The notes beneath the pieces are model-generated. The model had not been told where the DNA came from. It was given only the letters and a program-made list of their open reading frames with translations, and did no database searches. From assembly GCA_937135995.1 (NCBI GenBank), contig CAKZOF010000309.1, positions 1-14,505 on the forward strand: DNA of 14,505 nt. The letters are read 5' to 3'. Numbering within the stretch: position 1 is the first letter of the stretch; the number at the start of each line of letters is the position of its first letter. The position numbers and the translations under genes are program-made. The stretch is from an uncultured Pyrinomonas sp. (GTDB lineage: Bacteria > Acidobacteriota > Blastocatellia > Pyrinomonadales > Pyrinomonadaceae). Shown piece after piece: positions 7,700-14,505 of the stretch.

Positions 7700-7905
7700 G
7701 CAAAAGCGGACGTGAACGGCGCTCTGAACATCTACGAGCGCGCCTTCCAGGTATCTCCCACGAAGGGGAGTAGTGGCCGTGTGGCGCGCTCCGGCGTGGT
7801 CACCTCATTCCAAGTTGGATTGATTACGGTCCACGCGCCCCGTGCGCAAGCACCCCTCGCGCATCCCGAGGGATGCCCCCGAATTCATTCGGGGGAGGAC
7901 GTCAC
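7700..7905 (+). mobile_element. IS200/IS605-type element remnant (tnpB 3' end plus right end)
   Basis: A short open frame after a stop at 7697-7699 reads ADVNGALNIYERAF, then SPTKGSSGRVARSG. The first part matches the RuvC-III end of TnpB nucleases, where the aspartate of DxNxAxNI is catalytic. Two hairpins follow at 7861-7895, then GGAGGACGTCAC, which is the layout of an IS605-type right end and of the 3' end of the TnpB guide RNA. The rest of tnpB, including the other RuvC motifs and the zinc ribbon, is missing. No TnpA is present, so the element is dead or non-autonomous. The left boundary is uncertain and may include the hairpin at 7632-7695. Family assignment rests on remembered motif patterns, without a search. 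Confidence 0.55.
7861..7905 (+). repeat. double hairpin, IS605-type right end
   Basis: The first palindrome is GCATCCC/GGGATGC (7861-7876). It is followed at once by CCCCCGAAT/ATTCGGGGG (7876-7895), a 9-bp stem with almost no loop, and then GGACGTCAC. In IS200/IS605 elements the right end carries a subterminal hairpin followed by a short cleavage tetranucleotide. The sequence just to the right (from about 7906) would be the guide segment of the RNA. Confidence 0.6.
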
Positions 7906-8561
7906 GTTCTTTGTACGACGATTGGCAGCGGGTGGAGCTTGCTGTGGGTGAAGCGGAGCCAATCGCTCGCGATCCCATTCAGCTTGCGGCATTATTGAGC
8001 TATGTTGGTGAACGATTGCAAAGTAGCCGTTGAGCTGTCATGCCCTAGCTTGTAATCGCGTTTTTGCATAAATCCGAAGTGAATGACGCTGCTTCCATTG
8101 CTGAACCGCACCTGCGCTGTTACTGCGTAGCTATCTGGTATTCACAACTGCGTCATCCGGGGAAACGCCTCACATCTGACAATCAACCGAGCGGCCTGTT
8201 CCTCAGAGCTGCGCGCACCGACTCTCTCGCCGAAAGGCATCTTCAGGTGGAAGACTTGCGCCGCGCTTAATCGCTTGTAGGTTTTCATCGCGGGTATGCC
8301 TTTCAGCTTTCGCGTTCCCATGCTGCCAACTCTTCGCCCGCTTTTGTAGCTGGATAGAAGTTCGTGCCTTTGGATCGGAGCCACGAGTACGATCAGGTGG
8401 GGCGGTTCCAGACGATGCCATCAAGCGCGTTCCGGGGGAAGCGCCATGGTCGGCCATGCCTAGGCAGTGATGTTCGCTTCTCGCGTCCAAGTAAAGGTTA
8501 GGAGTGAGAGCTGGCGGCATGGAACATAAAGCCTTGGATAACCCGGCACTATTTGACCCTA
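7906..8561. other. gap without a supported gene
   Basis: About 650 nt in which no frame shows recognisable protein. The plus frame ending at 8033 (tail LYDDWQRVELAVGEAEP, then LAALLSYVGERLQ) is protein-like for about 40 codons and could be the end of a gene broken by the IS insertion. A minus-strand frame between about 7998 and 8384 has a stop in the middle (8142-8144) and matches nothing I know. A perfect 10-bp palindrome, TGCCTAGGCA, lies at 8457-8466. The region looks like decayed sequence. Confidence 0.4.
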
Positions 8562-8590
8562 TTGACACCAGTTGGCGCGAAGAGTAGGAT
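8562..8590 (+). promoter_or_regulatory. sigma70-like promoter of the radical SAM gene
   Basis: A perfect TTGACA (8562-8567), a 17-nt spacer and TAGGAT (8585-8590). Start predicted near 8597, giving a leader of about 70 nt. The leader holds a small hairpin, CCCCT/AGGGG (8639-8651), just before the ribosome site GAGGG. Confidence 0.65.
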
Positions 8591-8666
8591 GAGCACGCTT
8601 TTTGCGCAATCCTTGAAACAGAGGTGAAAAGACTCGCGCCCCTCAAAGGGGAAGAGGGATTCATCC

Positions 8667-10238
8667 ATGAAAGCGCTGCTCGTCTATCCAGAGTTTCCCG
8701 ACACTTACTGGAGCTTTCGACACGCGCTGAAGTTCGAAGGCAAACGTTCGGCTTTTCCGCCGCTCGGATTGATGACCGTCGCCGCGATGCTGCCGGCAAA
8801 CTGGCAGCGGCGCTTGGTTGACATGAACGTCGAGCCGCTCAGGCGAGCGGACATCGAGTGGGCTGACATAGTTTTTGCGAGCGCCATGCTCGTGCAGAAA
8901 GACTCGCTGCGCGCGGTAGTGCAGCAGTGTAAGCTTCACGGCAAACCCGTCGCCGTCGGCGGCCCCTATGTGACGACGACCTGCGAGGACTTGCCTGCCG
9001 ACTACCTCTTCTTCGGCGAGTCTGAGGAGACGCTGCCGCGTTTCATCGAGGAGTTCACGCACGGCGGCGCGACCGAACGGATCTACGCCAGTCGCGAACG
9101 CCCGTCGCTCGAACTGACGCCGGTGCCCGAATTCAACTTGGTTGATCTGCGCCGCTACGTTTCGATGAGCGTGCAGTATTCGCGCGGCTGTCCGTTTCGC
9201 TGCGAGTTCTGCGACATCATCGAGATTTACGGTCGCGTGCCGCGGACGAAATCGCCCGCTCAGATGCTGGCCGAACTCGACGCACTGCGCGCAACGGGCT
9301 GGCGCGGATCGGTCTTCATCGTCGATGATAGCTTCATCGGCAACAAACGCAACGTCAAACGACTGTTGCCTGAACTGGCCGAGTGGCAACAACGACACCG
9401 CTATCCGTTCAGCCTCTTCACAGAAGCGAGCGTCAACCTCGCCGAAGACGATGAACTTCTGGAGATGATGCGCCGCGCGGGCTTCCGGCGCGTTTTTCTG
9501 GGCATCGAAACGCCCGTCAAGGAGAGCCTCGCCGAAGCGCAAAAGGGGCAGAACCTGCAACGCGATCTTCTCGACGCAGTGCGCAAGATCCAATCCTATG
9601 GCATGGAAGTGATGGCTGGTTTCATCGTCGGTTTCGATCACGATCCGCCCGACATCTTCGACCGTCAGATCGAGTTCATACGCGAGAGCGCCATCCCACT
9701 AGCCATGGTCGGACTGCTGCACGCGCTGCCGGGAACGCAACTATGGCGGCGGTTGGAACGCGAAGGGAGGTTGCTCGGCGAAAGCAGCGGCAACAACACG
9801 GATTGTTCGCTTAATTTCATCCCCCGTATGGACGTTGGGCAATTGATCGATGGTTACAAACGCATCTTGCAAACGATCTACAGCCCAACGGAGTACTACA
9901 ACCGCGCGCTCGAGTGTCTGAAGCGGTTGGCCTACTCCGGCCTTGAATCGCGCCACAACGAACTGGTCCATGATCTGGCCGCCTTGGTGCGCTTGGTGTT
10001 TGAACTAGGCATCCGCGACCGCGCGCGCGCCTCGTTCTGGCACTATGTGGCGCGCACGCTGGCCGCGTGCCCGCAACGATTCGCCCACGCGATGACACTG
10101 GCGGCAATGGGCTACCACTTTCGCAAGTTGACCGAAAGCTACCTCGGCCAGAGCGCCTCGCCCGATGGGCGACCTTTGCTGAAAGATCTGGGCGGAGAGA
10201 GTGATCCGGGAGGAACCATTCTCGGCGCGCCCGCATAA
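8667..10238 (+). CDS. cobalamin-binding-type radical SAM protein (DUF4070 / HpnP-like superfamily)
   Basis: A 523-residue protein with three parts. Residues 1-140 form a Rossmann-like B12-binding fold ([36 protein letters not shown]). The radical SAM core covers about 165-370, with cluster cysteines C175, C179 and C182 in [14 protein letters not shown], followed by [10 protein letters not shown] and FLGIETP. The remaining C-terminal helical region is of DUF4070 type. The overall plan, including the WSFRHALKF start, resembles the hopanoid C-2 methylase HpnP and its many uncharacterised relatives. The cobalamin-ligand motif DxHxxG is absent (VDMNVEP at 51-57), so any bound B12 would lack that histidine. 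The ATG at 8667 has GAGGG eight bases upstream. It is monocistronic, with no hopanoid genes nearby. A methyl transfer to a lipid-like substrate is an inference only. Confidence 0.9.
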   Translation: MKALLVYPEFPDTYWSFRHALKFEGKRSAFPPLGLMTVAAMLPANWQRRLVDMNVEPLRRADIEWADIVFASAMLVQKDSLRAVVQQCKLHGKPVAVGGPYVTTTCEDLPADYLFFGESEETLPRFIEEFTHGGATERIYASRERPSLELTPVPEFNLVDLRRYVSMSVQYSRGCPFRCEFCDIIEIYGRVPRTKSPAQMLAELDALRATGWRGSVFIVDDSFIGNKRNVKRLLPELAEWQQRHRYPFSLFTEASVNLAEDDELLEMMRRAGFRRVFLGIETPVKESLAEAQKGQNLQRDLLDAVRKIQSYGMEVMAGFIVGFDHDPPDIFDRQIEFIRESAIPLAMVGLLHALPGTQLWRRLEREGRLLGESSGNNTDCSLNFIPRMDVGQLIDGYKRILQTIYSPTEYYNRALECLKRLAYSGLESRHNELVHDLAALVRLVFELGIRDRARASFWHYVARTLAACPQRFAHAMTLAAMGYHFRKLTESYLGQSASPDGRPLLKDLGGESDPGGTILGAPA

Positions 10239-10543
10239 AGAGAGTCATCACACAGGAACGCTGGGACAGGCGAAGCATTCGCTGGCCGCTGAGATGGGCG
10301 ATTGCCAAGTTGCCATCGGTGAGCAAGACGACTGCGACGCTGAACGTCCCAGCACATCGGGCGAGCCGCTCCCGGCGGCTTCTCATCACAAATACCGGAC
10401 TCGCTTTAGATCTGCTTGCGAGGCGAATCCCCTTCGCTCTCAGTCGGGGGAAAGGGAAAGAGGAAAAAGAGATTTCTCCCTGATCCAGCCTGTTATCAAA
10501 CGCCATCGGAAATACCCTTGATTTCAATTAGGGGGTGAGAACT
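10239..10543. other. gap after the radical SAM gene, no supported gene
   Basis: About 300 nt with open frames on both strands, but none resembles a family or has a ribosome site. A 27-nt polypurine run lies at 10446-10472. TTGATT at 10519-10524 lies about 20 nt left of the second transposon-end-like palindrome. TTGAT is the known target of some IS605 elements, but one occurrence means little. Confidence 0.4.
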
Positions 10544-10578
10544 AGAATCCCACGTGCTGCGCGCCGTGGGAGTGTCAA
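10544..10578 (+). repeat. second IS605-type right-end palindrome (orphan)
   Basis: AGAA, then a 7-bp stem TCCCACG/CGTGGGA around a 10-nt loop, then GTGTCAA. This is the layout known from right ends of IS200/IS605 and TnpB-only elements (AGAATCC-type arm, hairpin, GGGAGxxxGTCAA). Unlike the copy at 7861-7905, I find no tnpB coding remains next to it. It points the same way as the first copy and lies 284 nt before the phosphoketolase start. Confidence 0.5.
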
Positions 10579-10695
10579 TAAGTCTTAAGCCTCGCGTCTC
10601 TCCGTTCTTCATGTTGCCCGCGAACCTTTCGACTGCGCGTATCCTGGTCTTCGGGTGAGTCGGCGTCAATCAAATCTTCGATCTCGTCATCGGCG

Positions 10696-10713
10696 AGGTT
10701 TCATCGGAAACCT
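10696..10713 (+). promoter_or_regulatory. hairpin in the phosphoketolase upstream region
   Basis: AGGTTTC/GAAACCT form a perfect 7-bp stem with loop ATCG, about 150 nt before the xfp start. It could lie in the leader if the promoter is upstream, but I cannot place that promoter with confidence. No T-run follows. Confidence 0.3.
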
Positions 10714-10846
10714 AAACTATCATTGGTCGGACTTTTATTCGCCACAGTCGATCCAGATCGGCTCACGGATGCGTCGAAAATTGGGGAGACTTGGAACGTT
10801 GTGCCGCAAGGTTGGCGCGAAGATTGAGGGGACTGTAACATGCTTT

Positions 10847-10853
10847 GGGGGAG
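10847..10853 (+). promoter_or_regulatory. ribosome binding site fixing the xfp start
   Basis: GGGGGAG ends eight bases before the ATG at 10862. This decides for that start over the 69-codon upstream extension of the same frame, which has no such site. Confidence 0.7.
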
Positions 10854-10861
10854 ATAGAGTT

Positions 10862-13237
10862 ATGGAGCTTGATGGGTTGAACGAATACTGGAAGGCTTGT
10901 TGTTACCTGTCGGCAGGGATGATCTACCTACAGGATAATCCTTTGCTGAAGGAGCCGCTGCGACCTGAACACATAAAGAATCGGCTCTTGGGCCATTGGG
11001 GGGCGAGTCCGGGCTTGAGCTTCATCTACGTGCATGCCAACCGAGTCATCATCAAATATGATCTCGATTGCATCTTCATCGCTGGACCAGGGCATGGCGC
11101 GCCCGGCGTGATCGCTCCCGCGTATCTCGAAGGCACTCTCAGCGAACTCTATCCAGAATTCACGCAGGACGAAGAAGGGATCAGGCGACTTTTCAGGGCC
11201 TTCTCCTTCCCCGGCGGGTTCGGCAGCCATTGCACGCCGGAGCTTCCCGGTTCGATTCAAGAGGGCGGGGAACTGGGTTACAGCCTCGCTCACGCTTACG
11301 GTGCTGTTTTCGATAACCCTGAGCTCATCGCTGTTACGGTCGTCGGCGATGGCGAAGCTGAGACCGGCCCTTTGGCCACTGCATGGCATTCCAACAAGTT
11401 CTTGAACCTAGCTAGAGACGGCGCGGTGCTCCCCGTGCTGCTGCTCAATGGCTACAAGATAAACAACCCGACGGTTCTGGCGAGAATAGAGGATGAAGAG
11501 CTGTCGTCTTTGTTCAGAGGCTACGGTTACGAGCCGAGGATAGTTTCGGACGCGGATCAGATGAGAGCGCACGAGTCGATGGCTGAAGCGATGGATTGGG
11601 CGGCGGAAAGGATCTTGGCTCTGCGCGAGGAGGCGCGCGCAAAGCGGCAAGCGCGAAGGGCGAGCTTGCCACTGATCATCCTTCGCGAACCCAAGGGCTG
11701 GACGGCGCCGAAGAAGGTCAAGGACTCGCACTTAGAAGGGTACTGGCGGGCGCATCAGGTGCCTCTACCTGAGGTCAAAGCCGATCCCGAAAGCTTGCGC
11801 GTGCTCGAAGATTGGCTGAGAAGCTATCAGCCGGAGATGCTGTTTACGAAAGAAGGGACGCTCAGAGATGAGCTTCGAGGTCTCGCCCCCAAAGGCGAGA
11901 AGCGGATGAGCGCCAACCATCACGCGAACGCTGGAGGGAGGCGATACCCGCTCAGGCTCCCTGATGCTAAAGAGTTCTCCGTGAAGGTGGAGCGGAAAGG
12001 GACGACGGCGGCGGAGAATACGAGACCGTTGGGTTGTTTCTTGCGAGAGGTGATCAGGCTCAATCCAACTAGCTTCAGGGTCTTCGGTCCCGATGAGACC
12101 AAGTCGAACCGGCTCGATGCCGTTTTCGAATTCGGCAAGGCATGGATGGCGAAGACCTTGCCTGAAGACGCCGACGAGGGGTTCCTTTCGCCCACGGGGC
12201 GGACCATGGAGTATCTTTCGGAACACACGGTGGAAGGTTGGTTGGAAGGCTATCTTTTGACGGGCAGGTATGGCTTGCTGAACACCTATGAGGGGTTCGC
12301 GCCAATCATCTCTTCGATGGTTAACCAGTTCGGCAAATGGTTGGATATCTCTTCCGATGTGCATTGGAGGCTTCCCATTCCGTCCTTGAACTTGCTTCTC
12401 ACCTCAGTCGTCTGGCGACAAGATCACAACGGGTTCACGCATCAGGATCCGGGCTTCATCAATGCGATCGTCGATAAATGGCCCGGCGTTGTTCGACTCT
12501 ACTTTCCGCCCGACGCGAACTCGTTGCTGTGGACCGTTTGGCGTGCTTTTCAGACGAGCGACAGGATCAATATCATCGTCATCGACAAACAACGCCACCC
12601 GCAGTACTTGGATACAGACGAGGCTTTCAACCATGTGACCAAGGGGCTTGGGATTTGGGATTTCGCTTCCGTTCATCCACAGGAAGAGCCCGATGTCGTG
12701 ATCGCCAGCTGTGGAGATGTCCCAACCAAGGAGGCCAAATGCGCGGTCGAGATTTTGAGGGAGTATTTCCCTGATCTGCGAATCAGATTCGTCAACGTCG
12801 TCAACCTCTTCACGCTCGTCCCCAGCGGGGAACATCCGGATGGACTTCCTGATCGAGAGTTCGATTCCTACTTTACGAGGGATAAACCGATCATCTTCAA
12901 TTTTCATGGTTACCCGTGGCTCATCCATCGGCTCGCCTATCGCAGGGCGAATCATAAGAATCTACACGTCCGAGGGTATCGTGAGAATCGAAAGATCGGG
13001 GTGGAAGCTACTTATCTTGCGCCCTTCCTCAAAGGACGAGGCGGCATCACGACACCGTTGCAACTAGCTATCATCAATCAAATAGACCGTTTCAGCATCG
13101 CGATGGACGTCATCGACCGGGTGGAAGGGATCTCTCCCAAAGCGGGCCACGTCCGAGACCTAATTAAAGACCGGCAGATCGAGGCGCTCACCTATGCTTA
13201 CACACACGGAATAGATCATCCAGATTACGCTTCTTGA
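10862..13237 (+). CDS. xfp: phosphoketolase (xylulose-5-phosphate / fructose-6-phosphate)
   Basis: A 791-residue thiamine-diphosphate enzyme that splits xylulose 5-phosphate (and often fructose 6-phosphate) with phosphate. The products are acetyl phosphate and glyceraldehyde 3-phosphate (or erythrose 4-phosphate). Length is normal for the family. Key motifs are GHWGASPGLSFIYVHANR (44-61), GPGHGAPG (75-82), SFPGGFGSHCTPELPGSIQ (115-133), the cofactor motif GDGEAETGPLATAWHSNKF (162-180) with KINNP, the pyrimidine-domain TYEGFAPIISSMVNQFGKW, and KQRHPQYL. The start follows GGGGGAG. About half of the arginine codons I read in the first 400 codons are AGG/AGA, whereas neighbouring genes use almost only CGN. 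This suggests horizontal transfer. A transposon-end-like palindrome lies just upstream. No acetate kinase or phosphotransacetylase gene is adjacent, so acetyl phosphate must be used by enzymes encoded elsewhere. Confidence 0.96.
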   Translation: MELDGLNEYWKACCYLSAGMIYLQDNPLLKEPLRPEHIKNRLLGHWGASPGLSFIYVHANRVIIKYDLDCIFIAGPGHGAPGVIAPAYLEGTLSELYPEFTQDEEGIRRLFRAFSFPGGFGSHCTPELPGSIQEGGELGYSLAHAYGAVFDNPELIAVTVVGDGEAETGPLATAWHSNKFLNLARDGAVLPVLLLNGYKINNPTVLARIEDEELSSLFRGYGYEPRIVSDADQMRAHESMAEAMDWAAERILALREEARAKRQARRASLPLIILREPKGWTAPKKVKDSHLEGYWRAHQVPLPEVKADPESLRVLEDWLRSYQPEMLFTKEGTLRDELRGLAPKGEKRMSANHHANAGGRRYPLRLPDAKEFSVKVERKGTTAAENTRPLGCFLREVIRLNPTSFRVFGPDETKSNRLDAVFEFGKAWMAKTLPEDADEGFLSPTGRTMEYLSEHTVEGWLEGYLLTGRYGLLNTYEGFAPIISSMVNQFGKWLDISSDVHWRLPIPSLNLLLTSVVWRQDHNGFTHQDPGFINAIVDKWPGVVRLYFPPDANSLLWTVWRAFQTSDRINIIVIDKQRHPQYLDTDEAFNHVTKGLGIWDFASVHPQEEPDVVIASCGDVPTKEAKCAVEILREYFPDLRIRFVNVVNLFTLVPSGEHPDGLPDREFDSYFTRDKPIIFNFHGYPWLIHRLAYRRANHKNLHVRGYRENRKIGVEATYLAPFLKGRGGITTPLQLAIINQIDRFSIAMDVIDRVEGISPKAGHVRDLIKDRQIEALTYAYTHGIDHPDYAS

Positions 13238-13249
13238 AAAGATCTGGAT
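13218..13249 (+). terminator. possible weak terminator overlapping the xfp stop
   Basis: ATCCAGAT (13218-13225) and ATCTGGAT (13242-13249) form an 8-bp stem spanning the stop codon, with a 16-nt loop. There is no T-run directly after it, though CTTTTTGTTT occurs at 13281-13290. Weak candidate. Confidence 0.25.
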
Positions 13250-13653
13250 CACCGCGCGGGCGCATGATCATCTCTGCATACTTTTTGTTTGCTTACTCCG
13301 AGCTTCTCGGAAGCAGCGAGAATGCTCGGGAAGAAGTGTGAGTCTCCCGCGCGAATGGCATGGCAAGGCGCGCCCGGACCGGATCGAGAAGCGCGTGCGT
13401 CTCGGCCGCGTTCATGGGCTTCCGAGCCGCAACATAGTCGGCGAGCGCAGTGAACCCGCAGGACGTATAGGAGAGACGTTCTTGTAGTCGCCACGAGTCA
13501 ACTACCCATAGCTAAAGCACAAATGAAGGGGATCATCTAGGGGCCATTAAGTGTGCAGATAGTTGTAGGCGAGGTAGTGTCTGCCATGTCGAGAACGTCT
13601 TTTCGTGATTGGTTGTGTGTCCACTATGCGATGCTGTCGATCTTGCACGCGGT
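13250..13653. other. gap between convergent xfp and membrane-protein gene
   Basis: About 400 nt with no gene I can support. The most protein-like frame is on the minus strand, 13293-13511. It includes LADYVAARKPMNAAETHALL and DPVRARLAMPFARE but has no proper start or ribosome site. It may be a decayed gene piece or chance. The part from 13500 to 13650 is lower in GC and holds nothing recognisable. Confidence 0.35.
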
Positions 13654-13944
13654 TCATTGATCACGTGCGGAGCGATCGGGCCGCCACCACAGCAGGATCG
13701 AGAGCGTGATCATCGCACAAATGCCCGAGGCGACGATGAGCGGCGCGAGAAGATGCCAGCGAGCAGCGAGTGACGCTTCCACGATGGCCGAAAGCGTCCA
13801 GAGTTGAGCGATGTTGATCATCATGAGCAGTACGAGACGCGTTTGCTCGACGGCTGTACGCCCGACGTGCACGCGCGGGCGCGCGTTGCGCTCGGCGCTG
13901 TCCTCTGCGGTCATCATCTTCGATTCTCTCATCTGGCGATTCAT
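13654..13944 (-). CDS. small two-helix membrane protein beside Rieske gene (DUF6755-like?)
   Basis: A 96-residue protein. A polar N-terminus (about 1-35) is followed by two membrane helices: 36-60 (LVLLMMINIAQLWTLSAIVE) and 65-87 (LLAPLIVASGICAMITLSIL). It ends in a short basic tail. It lies 124 nt downstream of the Rieske gene on the same strand. The QLW-x-LSA-x-VEA pattern in helix 1 recalls small DUF6755-type proteins encoded beside Rieske genes in Acidobacteriota, but that link is from memory. The start is uncertain: the first ATG is at 13944, and in-frame ATGs follow at residues 5, 10 and 11, none with a strong ribosome site. A role as a small subunit of a membrane electron-transfer complex is inferred from context only. 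Confidence 0.6.
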   Translation of the reverse strand: MNRQMRESKMMTAEDSAERNARPRVHVGRTAVEQTRLVLLMMINIAQLWTLSAIVEASLAARWHLLAPLIVASGICAMITLSILLWWRPDRSARDQ

Positions 13945-14068
13945 CTTGCGATCCCGATTTGCTCGTGCGTCTGTGGCCCTGCAGATCAGCCGTTGGCGAC
14001 AATGCCTATCGGGCTATTCTGCGCCCGCGCACACCGCACACCCGTTGGTCCAGTAGGCTAGCCATCGG

Positions 14069-14505
14069 CTACCGGTTCCGCGTTAACCGGGCCAGCAGGT
14101 TGCCGAAACTCCCTTCGCCTTGTGCTTTGCGCCCGACGGCCCAGACGCCATCATCACGGATTTCGAGCAGGATGCGGTCGAGCGGGCGTGGCGGCGGCCC
14201 GTAGAGAACGCGCCCCGTTTGCAAGTCGAATGCGCCCTCATGACACGGGCATTCGAGCCGACCACGCCCGCGCTCGTAGTAGACCGGGCAAGCTAAATGC
14301 GTGCACTTCTGGCCGTAGGCGTAAAAACGTCCGTCTTCGGCGCGGACCAGAATCGCCGAGTCCTTTTCGGTCGGATAGCGGAAGTTAAGCGCTTCGCCGG
14401 GCGCGAGATCCTCTGCGCCCGCAATGCGCTGTGGGCGAAAGAGCGGCGCCCGCTGCGCGTCCAAGTAACTCTTCAACGCAAAGCTGAGGGCGCTTAAAAA
14501 GAGGG
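14069..14505 (-). CDS. Rieske [2Fe-2S] protein (5' end outside window)
   Basis: An electron-transfer iron-sulfur protein of the cytochrome bc type; the coding frame is open to the right edge, so the start lies outside. The visible N-terminal residues LFLSALSFALKSYLD look like the end of a membrane anchor. The cluster box 1 is CTHLACP and box 2 is CPCHEGAF. Both cluster Cys-His pairs and the two extra cysteines of the stabilising disulfide are present. The serine after CPCHG in high-potential bc1 Rieske proteins is replaced (CPCHEGAF), which predicts a lower redox potential. A TTG at 14476 could be read as a start but would remove the anchor, so a longer gene is preferred. A two-helix membrane protein follows, suggesting a respiratory operon entering from the right. 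Confidence 0.9.
   Translation of the reverse strand, partial: LFLSALSFALKSYLDAQRAPLFRPQRIAGAEDLAPGEALNFRYPTEKDSAILVRAEDGRFYAYGQKCTHLACPVYYERGRGRLECPCHEGAFDLQTGRVLYGPPPRPLDRILLEIRDDGVWAVGRKAQGEGSFGNLLARLTRNR

Larger units (their letters stand above)
7700..7951 (+). pseudogene. C-terminal fragment of a TnpB-like RNA-guided nuclease
   Basis: Only about the last 50-60 codons resemble the family. KADVNGALNIY carries the final RuvC aspartate, and the downstream GSSGRVAR segment is typical of some TnpB tails. The frame continues through the right-end hairpins to a stop at 7949-7951, but that last part is probably not protein-like. There is no start with a ribosome site; the first possible start is a GTG inside the motif at 7712. 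The product could not be an active nuclease. Confidence 0.5.

Noticed and set aside
8203..8799. 198-codon minus-strand frame across the radical SAM promoter
   Set aside because: No family resemblance or ribosome site, and it runs antisense into the real gene.
8661..9641. 326-codon minus-strand frame
   Set aside because: Antisense shadow of the radical SAM gene.
10201..10521. 106-codon plus frame overlapping the radical SAM 3' end
   Set aside because: GTG start without a ribosome site, overlap with a real gene, and no recognisable protein. It was also checked for TnpB motifs, with none found.
10655..10861. 69-codon upstream extension of phosphoketolase
   Set aside because: It is rich in Arg and Ser without family similarity, while GGGGGAG precedes the ATG at 10862.
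13249..13494. 81-codon minus frame after phosphoketolase
   Set aside because: Arg/Ala/Cys-rich chance frame with no ribosome site; another frame in the same place looks more protein-like but is also unsupported.
1..14505. CRISPR array or long direct repeats
   Set aside because: No regularly spaced repeats were seen on reading; only the short palindromes listed recur in type.

Overview
The window is moderately GC-rich, densely coding bacterial chromosome. Three things together suggest an Acidobacteriota-type genome, perhaps class Blastocatellia: a TonB receptor with an N-terminal carboxypeptidase-regulatory-like domain, a secreted sorbosone-dehydrogenase-like enzyme, and a Rieske protein beside a small two-helix membrane protein. 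This placement is an inference from gene style; no rRNA or phylogenetic marker is present.

Left part (1-5448). A TonB-dependent receptor, cut by the left edge, lies downstream of and in the same direction as a secreted PQQ-type sugar/sorbosone dehydrogenase (both minus strand). A good sigma70-like promoter sits before the dehydrogenase. Divergent from it is a stand-alone DHH/DHHA1 phosphoesterase (plus). It converges on an Xaa-Pro aminopeptidase (pepP, minus) that has its own promoter.

Middle (5449-10238). A long-form aldehyde dehydrogenase with an unusual C-terminal tail is followed by a tRNA-Arg(ACG) with a clear promoter. After the tRNA comes a 12-bp-stem nested hairpin, then a remnant of an IS200/IS605-type element. 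The remnant is the last codons of tnpB, with the RuvC-III motif, plus a right-end double hairpin. About 760 nt without a gene I can support follow. Then comes a cobalamin-binding-type radical SAM protein (DUF4070/HpnP-like superfamily) with a textbook promoter.

Right part (10239-14505). A second palindrome with the layout of an IS605-type right end lies in the gap upstream of a phosphoketolase gene (xfp). The arginine codon use of xfp differs sharply from its neighbours, which points to acquisition by transfer. After a gap of about 420 nt, the minus strand carries a two-helix membrane protein and a Rieske [2Fe-2S] protein. The Rieske gene runs off the right edge and probably starts a respiratory-type operon.

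Functional picture. Sugar oxidation and uptake at the envelope (PQQ enzyme plus TonB receptor), aldehyde oxidation, peptide turnover, oligonucleotide or nucleotide turnover, and a phosphoketolase bypass are housekeeping or metabolic. The accessory interest lies at 7,540-10,860. There a tRNA, two transposon-end relics, an orphan radical SAM gene and a probably foreign phosphoketolase sit together.
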